Part shown: positions 1 through 6,926 of the stretch, in pieces
How the letters are laid out: every line of letters starts with the position of its first letter
Numbering within the stretch: the stretch's first letter is position 1
From: DATJZH01 sp035499215
GTDB lineage: Bacteria > Actinomycetota > Actinomycetes > Streptosporangiales > Streptosporangiaceae
Direction: 5' to 3'
Assembly: GCA_035499215.1 (NCBI GenBank)
Contig: DATJZH010000155.1
Location: forward strand, 1-22,232
DNA: 22,232 nt
Notes under the pieces: model-generated
Seen by the model: the letters and a program-made list of their open reading frames with translations, nothing else
What the model was told of the DNA's origin: nothing
Databases searched by the model: none
Program-made: the position numbers and the translations under genes

Positions 1-136
1 CCGTGTCCCCTACGACGAACTCGGCGAGGACTTCTACACCCGGCGCCAGAACCCCGAACACTACAAGGACAAGCTCATCGCCCAGCTAGCCAAGCTCGGC
101 TACACCATCACCGTTCAACCCGCCCCAGCCGCCTGA
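1..136 (+). CDS. IS110-type transposase, C-terminal tail (partial)
   Basis: An open frame enters from the left edge (codons in phase with base 2) and ends at TGA 134-136, giving about 44 residues. The pattern DELGEDFYTRR followed by LIAQLAKLGYTITVQP resembles the usual C-terminal end of IS110-family transposases, where an ELGxDYF...R motif precedes an RQLExLGYxVTLxPA tail. IS110 enzymes are DEDD/Ser recombinases that move their element without long terminal inverted repeats. Only the tail is visible, so catalytic residues cannot be checked and it is unclear whether the element is intact beyond the edge. The family call rests on recall of this tail. Confidence 0.65.
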   Translation, partial: RVPYDELGEDFYTRRQNPEHYKDKLIAQLAKLGYTITVQPAPAA

Positions 137-438
137 CCCAGTGACCGCTCACCCCACCCGGCTCCGCTGACGCTCCGCCGGGGTGCTGCCGCCTGCCCGG
201 CTGAGGTCCAGTTTCCTCTCAGGCCGACCAGCCACAGCAGCAGCCCGACAAGGCGCAGGAGGCTGTCGTCGGCGAGGCGCCGGGGGGCTGTCGGCGTCCC
301 ACGACGGTGAGTTCAGGCGGGCGGAATGGACGGGAACATCAGTCGCCGCAGTGAGCCGGGAAAGGCCATCCGGTGGCACCCTTATCGTGCCCGCCGCTGC
401 CTGGCTGCCGTCGGCGTGACTGACTGAGTTCGGCGTGG
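137..438. other. Intergenic stretch without a recognisable gene
   Basis: Open frames here on both strands translate to Arg/Pro/Ala-rich, low-information sequence typical of non-coding GC-rich DNA. No RNA gene or clear promoter was seen. The right end of the IS110-type element should lie near its start. Confidence 0.5.
155..185 (+). terminator. Imperfect hairpin after the transposase tail
   Basis: CACCCGGC at 155-162 can pair with GCCGGGGTG at 177-185 with one bulged base. It starts about 19 bases after the transposase stop codon. There is no T-run, so it could be a weak terminator or part of the right end of the insertion sequence. Confidence 0.25.
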
Positions 439-1179
439 CTACGAAGGTGACGGCCCGGCTGACTGTGCCCCCACAGACGGGGTGGGCGCGGCTGACGGGG
501 ACGGCGCCGGGGTCGCCGTGGCCGGAGCGGTCGGCGACGGCGCGGTCCGCAGTGCCGGGGTGGCCGCGGGCGTCGGCGAGACGGTACCGGTCGGAATTAC
601 GGTAGGCGTCGGCGACGCTGTATAAGCGGTATAAGTCGGCGACGCGTTATCAGGCCGCGGGACGGTAACAGCCGGTGATGGTGCCGGCCTGGCTGGCCCC
701 GGGTCAAACGATGTGCCCGAGCCGGCTGAACGGGTGACGACTGCGGAGACTGGCTTGCCCAAGGCCAGTTCCAGCGTCACGAGCACCGCGCCGGACAGTA
801 TCAGCACCGCGAGCGCGCCAGCTGCCATCGTCCGGTACGGGATGCTGAGATGGTAACGCGGGACGGGCCGGGGGCGCTTGCTGCCTGGCTGTATGCCCTC
901 TCGGTGGGCTGTCCTGAACTGCTCCATCTTCCGCTGCGCCGTGTGGTGGGCGAGGATAACCCACTGTTCGTAGAAGAACGCGGACACCTGGGAGATCACG
1001 GTGCCGGCGATGAGCCCGGTCATCGTGCCCGCCACGCCCAGGAAGCTCATGGCTACCGTGACTGTGAGGGTGGCGCCGACCTGGGCGGCTATGACGGGAG
1101 TCTTGGACCGGAGTTTTTCGCGTTCGCTTTCCGCCAAGGCTCGAACCTGCTTTCTGCTGATCTGCGCGCGCCTGCCCAT
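439..1179 (-). CDS. Membrane protein with Pro/Thr/Ser/Ala-rich tail, unknown function
   Basis: A 246-aa protein. Residues 1-28 are basic and helical. Residues about 30-66 form a long hydrophobic stretch (one or two helices, Gly-rich with TGLIAGT), about 77-115 are basic and soluble, and about 117-140 form a further membrane helix. From about 150 to the end the chain is almost only Pro, Thr, Ser and Ala, like a flexible extracytoplasmic or wall-spanning tail. The ATG at 1179 is the only normal start after an upstream in-frame TGA ten codons away. It lies inside a perfect 14-bp hairpin that also holds the best ribosome binding site (GGGGAG). It follows the 89-aa gene on the same strand by 94 bases, probably as one transcript. 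No family was recognised. Confidence 0.7.
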   Translation of the reverse strand: MGRRAQISRKQVRALAESEREKLRSKTPVIAAQVGATLTVTVAMSFLGVAGTMTGLIAGTVISQVSAFFYEQWVILAHHTAQRKMEQFRTAHREGIQPGSKRPRPVPRYHLSIPYRTMAAGALAVLILSGAVLVTLELALGKPVSAVVTRSAGSGTSFDPGPARPAPSPAVTVPRPDNASPTYTAYTASPTPTVIPTGTVSPTPAATPALRTAPSPTAPATATPAPSPSAAPTPSVGAQSAGPSPS

Positions 1180-1204
1180 CGGGGAGCCACGCTCCCCGAT
1201 GGGC
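1174..1204 (-). promoter_or_regulatory. Perfect 14-bp hairpin over the start codon of the membrane protein gene
   Basis: The left arm (1174-1187) and right arm (1191-1204) are exact reverse complements around a three-base loop. In the minus-strand transcript the first arm carries GGGGAG, the only Shine-Dalgarno-like run, and the second arm contains the start codon AUG (1179-1177). The hairpin would hide both. It could act as a translational switch, or as a partial terminator between the two genes. No T-run follows. Confidence 0.5.
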
Positions 1205-1273
1205 GCTCAGGCGATGGGGGCGGTGAGCACGTTGCTGAAGCTCCACCGACCCGCGGGCTCGGTGCGGCGGTGG

Positions 1274-1543
1274 TCAGGCCGCTCGACTTTCGCTGTCGTA
1301 GAAGGGCTCGGTTATCTCCGTTCTTGGCATCACCGCCGCAGCAGGCCGACGTGGCCTGGCGGCCAGCTCGCGGAAGTGGCGGTCCAGTCGCCTCGCTTCG
1401 GGGGTCAGCGGCGAGCGGGCGACCCGCCGGAGCTCCCAGCTGATCACGTTGGCGGTTGCGGCTGTCGCGGCAGCACTGATGAGGACGGGGGTCCTGGCGG
1501 TTATGGCGGCTATCCGGGCGATACGAGCAGGGACCTGGCTCAT
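1274..1543 (-). CDS. Small protein of unknown function, possible membrane helix
   Basis: An 89-aa protein starting MSQVPARIARIAAI. The start at 1543 is chosen because AGGAGA lies seven bases upstream of the ATG, an excellent ribosome binding site; the same frame runs further upstream without such a site. Residues about 14-35 (TPVLISAAATAATANVIS) are weakly hydrophobic and may span or touch the membrane. The C-terminal half is Arg-rich and predicted soluble. It lies 94 bases upstream of the membrane protein gene on the same strand, so the two may be cotranscribed. No family was recognised. Confidence 0.6.
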   Translation of the reverse strand: MSQVPARIARIAAITARTPVLISAAATAATANVISWELRRVARSPLTPEARRLDRHFRELAARPRRPAAAVMPRTEITEPFYDSESRAA

Positions 1544-2469
1544 GGTTTTCTCCTGTAGGGTCACTGACATCCGGGCATGATCATCTAATGTTGGCGGAAA
1601 CGGGATTGCCCGGCCGCACGGGCCGTAAATGGCGACGATGCCCCTCGCCCACGGGCCGCGCCGCCTCACTGGCGGGCAAGCCTGGCGGTAGCTGTTACGT
1701 CGCTGCCTGTCCAAGAGTGCTGTGCATAGGACAATCCGTCAAATGGAGACATGATCATTACCGCTCAGGCGCCGCGGTCAGCTTGCACCGCGACTGTGAC
1801 TACGTCAGGGATCCCGGTGTGACCGAGCCAGCGCTGCGTCCTACACGAATCGCACTGACCTGGCTCTCCGGCCATCCTTGGACTCGGTGACGCTGGCTTT
1901 CACTCGCCGAGGCAGCGGATCTTGACGACCGATACCACGACGTCGACTGTGCGCTGAATCTCATTTTCGGGACTTCGGCCATGCCAGGTACACGGCGACC
2001 GCCCTGCCGGGCGCGCCTGCCAATGGCCGTGGCCACCGGCAGCGCTGGTCAGCCGCACGTCATCCTGCCCGGCGCGCACGGAAACTCCTGGTCGTCGTCG
2101 GAGCCGATCCCGGGTGCACACGGGGCTGGCGAAGCGCATCCCGACTTCGCGCTGACCCGAACTGCTCGCGGCGACCGCGCGCGAGACCTCTCGCCACACC
2201 TGGGGCATCTGCCGACGACCCCACCAGGCACCCGCCCGATGGCACCACTAACAGGCCCAGCTCCGAGCAGCGCCACCAAAACCGGCGATCAACTGGGAAG
2301 ATCACCAACCCGGACTGCGGCACCGGGAAAACTAAGAGCAAGAACCGGATAAAGAAAAGGTAATGAAATCATCATCGCGTCGCCAACCGATCGTCATGGC
2401 AGCGCGTCTCGCTTATACAAGCACGGGTTCTCGCCCGCGCACCCTGCAATCGGATCGGGATGGGCAACC
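1544..2469. other. Long stretch without a convincing gene
   Basis: About 0.9 kb between a minus-strand and a plus-strand gene. Open frames on both strands give Arg/Pro/Gly-rich translations with no hydrophobic core or motif. The stretch must hold the promoter of the 89-aa gene near its left end and that of the secreted protein near its right end. CATGATCAT occurs at 1576-1584 and again at 1750-1758, the first copy 33 bases upstream of the 89-aa start codon. I see no tRNA, repeat array or clear pseudogene. Confidence 0.45.
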
Positions 2470-3039
2470 ATGCACCCTCTCAAGAAGAAACTCGTCACGG
2501 CTGCCGCAGCGGTCGGCGCCGCCGGGCTGGTGCTGGCGGGAGGGCCAGCGGTGGCGGCCAGCGCCTCAACCGCACCTGGAAACGGCGGCCACCACGGACA
2601 GGAGTACATCCGGGGCTTCCTTCGCGGGCCGACGGCGGTATCCAGCGCCCCGATAGTCCCGCTGCGGCTCAGCGGCGTGGTCAACGCCCGTGGCAGCATA
2701 AACCTGGGCGGCAACAGCTCGGTCGCCGACATCCCGACGTTCAAGGGCACCCTGGCTGTCGAGCACGGCAACCCGAGCCCGCCGCCGCAGATCAACCACC
2801 GGACCTGCCGGGCAACCGACACGATCCGCACCTGGACCAGGGTGCTGGGCAGCCAGAGCAGCGGCGTCTTCCGGGGCGCTCGCGGCCACGGCCGGGCGAC
2901 GGCGGTGTTCTCCTACATCCTGCCGCGCCTGAATAACGGCAAATGCGACCTGAACGCCAAGCCGGAGCCGCACAGGGCGTTGATCTTGTTCTACGCGCAC
3001 GGGTCGCTGCAGCTCCGCCACCACCACGACCACCAGTAG
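2470..3039 (+). CDS. Secreted protein of unknown function
   Basis: A 189-aa protein with a textbook Sec signal peptide: a basic start (MHPLKKK), a hydrophobic core rich in Ala, Val, Gly and Leu to about residue 24, and a probable signal peptidase I cut after AVA near residue 29-30. The mature part has no further membrane helix and ends in a His-rich tail (RHHHDHQ). It holds only two cysteines (CRATDT and KCDLN), which could form one disulfide. The ATG at 2470 is preceded by GGGATGGG. No family was recognised; an extracytoplasmic role is inferred from the signal peptide only. A decayed copy of its signal region follows directly. Confidence 0.75.
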   Translation: MHPLKKKLVTAAAAVGAAGLVLAGGPAVAASASTAPGNGGHHGQEYIRGFLRGPTAVSSAPIVPLRLSGVVNARGSINLGGNSSVADIPTFKGTLAVEHGNPSPPPQINHRTCRATDTIRTWTRVLGSQSSGVFRGARGHGRATAVFSYILPRLNNGKCDLNAKPEPHRALILFYAHGSLQLRHHHDHQ

Positions 3040-3047
3040 GCAGGCAA

Positions 3048-3218
3048 GTAAGGGCGAGCCTGTCACTCAAGGCGCGCCCCGTCACGGTGGGCGCGCTGGC
3101 CGGCACGGGCGGGCTCGTGCCAGCGGGGGGACCCGCGATGGCGGCCAGCGTGTCCGCCACCGGCCCCGGAGGGCGACTGCGGTGCCAGATCGACCGTCAG
3201 CGTCGACAAGCAGCCTGA
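3048..3218 (+). pseudogene. Decayed partial duplicate of the upstream secreted-protein gene
   Basis: Nine bases after the preceding stop codon, a short frame reads ...PVTVGALAGTGGLVPAGGP followed by AMAASVSATGPGG. It parallels the signal region of the upstream gene, which reads LVTAAAAVGAAGLVLAGGP followed by AVAASASTAPGNGG. The likely ancestral start is now GTA (3048-3050), not a start codon. After about 45 codons the similarity is lost and the frame stops at TGA 3216-3218. I read it as the remnant of a tandem paralogue. A functional small secreted peptide from a non-standard start is less likely. Confidence 0.5.
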
Positions 3219-3335
3219 TCTGTCGCCATGAACTCCGTCAGCTGGGCAACCGGTGTCGCTGAACGTGCCTGCTCCGCCAGTGCTGTGACTTGCGCCGACG
3301 ATTTGCTGGACACCCTGTCGGCTGAGCCGGCGGCT

Positions 3336-3894
3336 TCACGGACGTGACCCCTCCCGGGCAGGGCCGGAGGCGGCACCCTCCGGGCCTGGCGAACGGGCTG
3401 CGGGATGGCGGCTGCCTGCAGCGCCAGGCTTGCAGAACCCGTAAGTGCCGGGCGGGCCATCCAGCACGGTGCGGTGGTCGCCTGGGGCCAGGAAGGGCTG
3501 GAAGTCTTCGACGTCGCGCGCGGAGGCCGTGACGGCGCCGACGGTTCCGGAGCCGGCCCCGTGCCAGGCGAACACGGTGTCGCGCCCGGATGTGCCGCTC
3601 ATCTCCTCGCGGTCGACGACGACGGTCAAGGCTGTGCCCGTCCGGGGAGAACGCCGCCGCACAGCTAGCCGGGCTGCAGGTGGCGCATAGCGTCTCGTCT
3701 GGCTGGGGCTGTCCGTCCGGGTACAGCGCGCCGGCCAGGAGGCTGCGGACCGTGGCGGTGCGGGCGGGGCGGGCCGGGTCGGCCAGGCTGTAGACCAGCA
3801 CCGTGCCGTGGTAGGTCACGGCGGCTACCAGGTTCCCGCGGGGGGAGAACGCCAAGGCCTGGATGAAGTCGCCCGCACCGTCGATAGTGGCCAT
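3336..3894 (-). pseudogene. WD40-like beta-propeller gene with a one-base frameshift
   Basis: The minus strand encodes blade-like sequence beginning MATIDGAGDFIQALAFSPRG, then a repeat of the same kind with AAAFSPDG. The AFSPxG tetrad with following hydrophobic strands (NLVAAV, TVLVYSL) is typical of actinobacterial WD40-repeat proteins. Just after SPDG (near 3645) the frame changes. Removing one G from the GGG run restores DGTALTVVVDREEMSG and the reading continues to a stop at 3336-3338, through DTVFAWHGAGSG and GPPGTYGFCKPG. The true start is uncertain: the frame is open to 3996 but that extension looks non-coding. At under 200 residues it is far shorter than a complete propeller. It is either a decaying gene or a homopolymer sequencing error in a short real gene. 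Confidence 0.55.
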
Positions 3895-4110
3895 GCGGTA
3901 GGCGTGCGCCGGCGGGCACGGTGGCCGCTGTCGCCAGGGCCGAGGGACGGGGCAGCCAGGCCCGCGCCTGTCAGAGCGCCCGCGGCCTGTTCCCACGCCG
4001 AACCCTGCGGCCGGTTCCGCCTCGGCATGGACACCCGCCTGGACACCCGCCTGGACCTGACCGGGTCACCGGCTGAACGCCATGAGGCCGGTAGGAGTGA
4101 TAAGCGGCTA

Positions 4111-4201
4111 TTATCCAGTACATGGACCTGGCAGGCAGGCGATCGGCCAGGGGCTCCGCGCTGGTGACCACTGCGCGACCCTGGCACGTTATCCGGTACA
4201 T
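4111..4201. repeat. Pair of direct repeats TTATCC(A/G)GTACAT upstream of the recombinase
   Basis: TTATCCAGTACAT lies at 4111-4123 and TTATCCGGTACAT at 4189-4201, 12 of 13 bases identical, with starts 78 bases apart. They sit directly before the likely start of the tyrosine recombinase gene. They may be protein-binding sites for its control or recombination arm sites. Their presence argues that this stretch is regulatory and not the N-terminus of the recombinase. Confidence 0.4.
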
Positions 4202-4240
4202 CGCGCCGGGCACCCGGTGACTGGCGCGGCCGGCCGGAAC

Positions 4241-5167
4241 GTGTCCGCCATTCGCGGCGGCGCCGTTACCCTGAGTGCCGCGGCGGACGAGTTCTTGTCT
4301 GCGCCGCGCATGTCCAACCCGAACACCCGCCGCGCCTACGCCGGGGCCATCGACCGGACCATCGCGGTACTCGGCCCGGGCAGGCTGCTCACCGACGTGT
4401 CTGACGACGAGGTCGGCGCCGCGGCCGTCCAGCTGTGGGGCGGTCGCGCCGAGGCGACCTGGAACCGGAACCGTGCCGCGATCGGCTCCTGGCTGACCTG
4501 GTGCCAGACCAGGAAGCGCTGGCCCGCACCGTCGGTCCCCGCAGACTGCGAGCGCCGCAGGGAACACCCCGGCCAGGCCCGGGCCGTGCCGAAGGCCGCG
4601 ATCGAGCGGCTGCTGACCCGCCGCGATATCCCGCTACGGGAGAAGACGCTGTGGCGGATGCTGTACGAGACCGCCGCACGCACCTCGGAAATCCTCGCGC
4701 TCAACGTCGAAGACCTGGACCTGGAGAACCGCAGGGCGCCGATCCGCTCCAAGGGCGGCGCGAGAGAAGAGGTGTGGTGGGGCACCGGAACCGCCCGCCT
4801 GCTCCCCAGGCTGCTCCGGCTGCCTGACGGCACCAGCCGCGCGAGCGGGCCGCTGTTCCTGTCCGAGCGCAAACCCGTCCCCGCCCGGCGGCCCGGACCG
4901 CGTGACATCTGCCCGCACACCGGCCGGGCCCGGCTCGGCTACGACCGGTGCCGCGCCCTGCTCCGCAACTACACGATCACCACCGGCGGCGGCTGGGAAC
5001 TCCACCAGTTCCGCCACAGCGCCGCGACTCATCTCGGCGACAAGAAAGTCCCGCTGCAGCTCATCATGGCCAAGACCAGGCACAAGTCGCCCCGCACCGC
5101 CATGCGCTACATCAGGCCCGGCGGCGAGGCCATCGCCGAGGTCACTGAACTCCTCGACCCGCCCTGA
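4241..5167 (+). CDS. Tyrosine recombinase / site-specific integrase
   Basis: A 308-aa phage-integrase-family protein from the GTG at 4241; the frame stays open to an ATG at 4082 but those 53 residues look non-coding. An N-terminal SAM-like core-binding domain (TLSAAADEFL, NTRRAYAGAID) covers about 10-100. The catalytic domain follows with all expected residues: Arg147 (AARTSEILAL), a Lys in the beta-hairpin (RSKGG), His255 and Arg258 (HQFRHSAATHL), His281 (TRHKSPRTAM) and the nucleophile Tyr290 (MRYI). Enzymes of this type cut and rejoin DNA through a 3'-phosphotyrosine link to integrate, excise or resolve elements. No tRNA gene or clear att duplication is visible nearby. An AT-rich island and a coiled-coil gene follow on the same strand, suggesting a small mobile or plasmid-derived unit. 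Confidence 0.9.
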   Translation: MSAIRGGAVTLSAAADEFLSAPRMSNPNTRRAYAGAIDRTIAVLGPGRLLTDVSDDEVGAAAVQLWGGRAEATWNRNRAAIGSWLTWCQTRKRWPAPSVPADCERRREHPGQARAVPKAAIERLLTRRDIPLREKTLWRMLYETAARTSEILALNVEDLDLENRRAPIRSKGGAREEVWWGTGTARLLPRLLRLPDGTSRASGPLFLSERKPVPARRPGPRDICPHTGRARLGYDRCRALLRNYTITTGGGWELHQFRHSAATHLGDKKVPLQLIMAKTRHKSPRTAMRYIRPGGEAIAEVTELLDPP

Positions 5168-5211
5168 GGGCGGCGAGACGAGGGCCGCCTCAGAGCCTCA
5201 GCGCGAAGATC

Positions 5212-5234
5212 ATTGGCCAATAATATTACGTAAT
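5212..5234. repeat. Two adjacent 10-bp palindromes in an AT-rich island
   Basis: ATTGGCCAAT (5212-5221) and ATTACGTAAT (5225-5234) are both perfect palindromes, three bases apart with centres 13 bp apart. They open a stretch to about 5273 that is far richer in A and T than anything else in the window. They lie between the recombinase and the coiled-coil gene and may be an operator or a recombinase core site. Confidence 0.45.
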
Positions 5235-5243
5235 TTAGTTACA

Positions 5244-5272
5244 TTACAATTTGACGCAATAAACGTTATAAG
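5244..5272 (+). promoter_or_regulatory. Possible promoter of the coiled-coil protein gene
   Basis: TATAAG at 5267-5272 is a good -10 hexamer. A 17-base spacer separates it from TTACAA (5244-5249), a poor -35 match. The start codon lies about 35 bases downstream. TTGACG (5251-5256) is a better -35 match but lacks a good -10 at normal spacing. Confidence 0.35.
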
Positions 5273-5306
5273 GTTGTGCTGTGAGCCGCCGGGGAGGAGC
5301 GCGACC

Positions 5307-6422
5307 ATGGCTGAGCAGGCGGACGTGACGACGTGCCGGTACCCGGGGTGCGAGAACCCGCCGGCGCGGGCGAGCGGGCAGCCGGGCCGGCCGCCGGAGT
5401 ACTGCGACGACGACGGGCACAACCGGGTGAGCGCGTGGCGCGAGCGGCGCCGGCTGGACGCCGAGCGGCAGGGCACCGTGACCACCGACGCCGACGCGGC
5501 CCAGCCGGTCACGATGGCCCGGGTCACGGTCGCCGAGCAGGTCCGCGCGCTGGCCGCCGAGAACGCCAGGATGGCCGGCATCGCCGAGCGGATCCGGCAG
5601 GCCCTCGCCACCGTCGGCGACCCCGCGGCCGCGGAGGCCGAGCTCGAGGCGACGCGGGCCGCCGCCGAGCAGCGGGCCGCGGCCGCCGAGGCGCGGGCCG
5701 CGGCCGCCGAGCAGCGCGCCGGCCAGGCCGGCCGGCTCCGCGCCCAGGCCGACCAGGCCGCCGAGGAGATGAGCGAGCAGCTAGCCGCCGCGCAGGCCCG
5801 CGCCGTCCAGGCCCGGGACGCCCTCGCCGGGGCCGCCAGCCAGCACGCCGCCGAAACCGAGCGGGCACGCGCCGACGCCGAAGCCCGGATCGCCGCCGCC
5901 GAGGCCGGCCGGGACGCGGCTCGCGCGGACGCCGGCCGCGAGCGGGAAGCAGCCCGCCAGGCCGGCCAGGAAGCCACCCGGGCGCGATCAGCCGAGGCCG
6001 CCGCCACCGCCGAAGCCGAGCGGGCCCGCGCCGACGCTGCCCGCGAGCGGGACGAGCTGCGCGCCGAGGCCGAGCGGGCCCGCGCCGACGCTGCCCGCGA
6101 GCGGGACGAGCTGCGCGCCGCGGCCGAGCGGGCCCGGGCCGACTCGGCGCGCGCCCTGGAGCAGGCCCGCGCCGACGCTGCCCGCGAGCGGGACGAGCTG
6201 CGCGCCGCGCTGGAATCCCGCGCCGGGGCCATCGAGGAAGCCCGCACCGACCTGCGAGCCAGGGCCGACCGCGCCGAAGCCGAACTCGACACCCTCCGCC
6301 GCGAGCGGGACCGGCTGCGCGCCGCGCTGGAAACCCGCGCCGGAGCCGAAGAGCATGCGCCCGGCAAGGCGCCGCGCCGCACCCGCCGCTCCGCCGCGCC
6401 CCCCGCCGACAGCCGGGCCTGA
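5307..6422 (+). CDS. Cys-rich-headed long coiled-coil protein, unknown function
   Basis: A 371-aa protein starting MAEQADVTTCRYPGC. The ATG at 5307 has GGGGAGGAG seven bases upstream. The head holds Cys10, Cys15, Cys33 and His38 (CRYPGC, PEYC, GHN), a possible zinc site, followed by a basic segment (RVSAWRERRRLDAER) that could bind DNA. From about residue 75 to 350 it is an almost unbroken Ala/Glu/Arg coiled coil, with two identical 54-bp units at 6012-6119 and a partial third copy. The tail is basic (APRRTRRSA). The layout of DNA-binding head plus long Ala-rich coiled coil recalls plasmid KfrA-like partition or organising proteins, but the head is different, so this is only an analogy. The neighbouring recombinase gene supports a role in a mobile element. 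Confidence 0.75.
   Translation: MAEQADVTTCRYPGCENPPARASGQPGRPPEYCDDDGHNRVSAWRERRRLDAERQGTVTTDADAAQPVTMARVTVAEQVRALAAENARMAGIAERIRQALATVGDPAAAEAELEATRAAAEQRAAAAEARAAAAEQRAGQAGRLRAQADQAAEEMSEQLAAAQARAVQARDALAGAASQHAAETERARADAEARIAAAEAGRDAARADAGREREAARQAGQEATRARSAEAAATAEAERARADAARERDELRAEAERARADAARERDELRAAAERARADSARALEQARADAARERDELRAALESRAGAIEEARTDLRARADRAEAELDTLRRERDRLRAALETRAGAEEHAPGKAPRRTRRSAAPPADSRA
6012..6119 (+). repeat. Two tandem in-frame 54-bp repeats in the coiled-coil gene
   Basis: Units 6012-6065 and 6066-6119 each encode EAERARADAARERDELRA and are nearly identical at DNA level. A diverged third unit begins at 6120, and the core RADAARERDELRA recurs once more near 6170-6210. The 18-residue period is compatible with coiled-coil phase changes by unequal exchange. 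Confidence 0.7.
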
Positions 6423-6926
6423 CACGACCCAGGCCCCGGCAAGCCGGCCATCCTTTGCGGGACCGCGCGAGCGCCGCGCCGGGAGGAGGGTCAGCCTGCG
6501 CCGATCCGCCGTGCGGCCGCGGCCTTCGCGAGCATCCCGACCACGAAATCGCTGGTCGTGAGGCCAGACCCGGCCCGGGCGCTTCGCTTACTGGCATTCG
6601 TCCGCCTCGATGAGCAGTTCCATGCGCCGCCACAAAGGACACGTCGCGCCGCGACTCCGCGCCAAGGAGGTTCCTGTGAGGCTGGGCTGGCTGACCAGCG
6701 TGATACCCGCCTGCCCGCGGTGTGGACGCCGACGCAGCACCGGCCCGCACGCCGGGCCCTGCAGGGGACCCTTGTCAGGGTGTGCTGGGGCCGTCACAAG
6801 GCTCCTCGTCCGTCCACGAACAGTGGACGTATGTATCACCGGCTCTGGGCGACCCTCTTTCCCCGCAAGACCGTCATCTGAGCGGCCGGGCTGGCACCGG
6901 CGGCAGAACCGAGAAGAGCACGTGTC
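6423..6926. other. Leader region of the biosynthetic operon, no clear large gene
   Basis: About 0.5 kb between the coiled-coil gene and DAHP synthase. It should hold the operon promoter, but no convincing -35/-10 pair was found. It contains an inverted repeat (6811-6829), a 16-codon frame rich in aromatic residues (6831-6881) and a longer frame with an excellent ribosome binding site (6676-6930). On the minus strand, 6490-6560 reads TTSDFVVGMLAKAAAARRIG before a stop, which looks protein-like but matches nothing I recognise. Confidence 0.45.

Noticed and set aside
1751..1822. Short frame starting MIITAQAPRSAC after GGAGAC
   Set aside because: Only 23 codons, no family signal and poor spacing of the GGAG run.
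4122..4220. 32-codon frame starting MDLAGRRSARGSALV upstream of the recombinase
   Set aside because: Its ATG is part of the direct repeat, it lacks a ribosome binding site and its codons show no coding bias.
5221..5229. TAATATTAC, identical to the nick-site nonamer of geminivirus-type rolling-circle origins
   Set aside because: It lies in an AT-rich stretch where such a nonamer is likely by chance, there is no flanking stem of the required kind and no Rep gene in the window.
5210..6451. Long minus-strand frame of Ala/Arg/Ser opposite the coiled-coil gene
   Set aside because: It is the reverse reading of the repetitive coiled-coil sequence, with no plausible start or fold.
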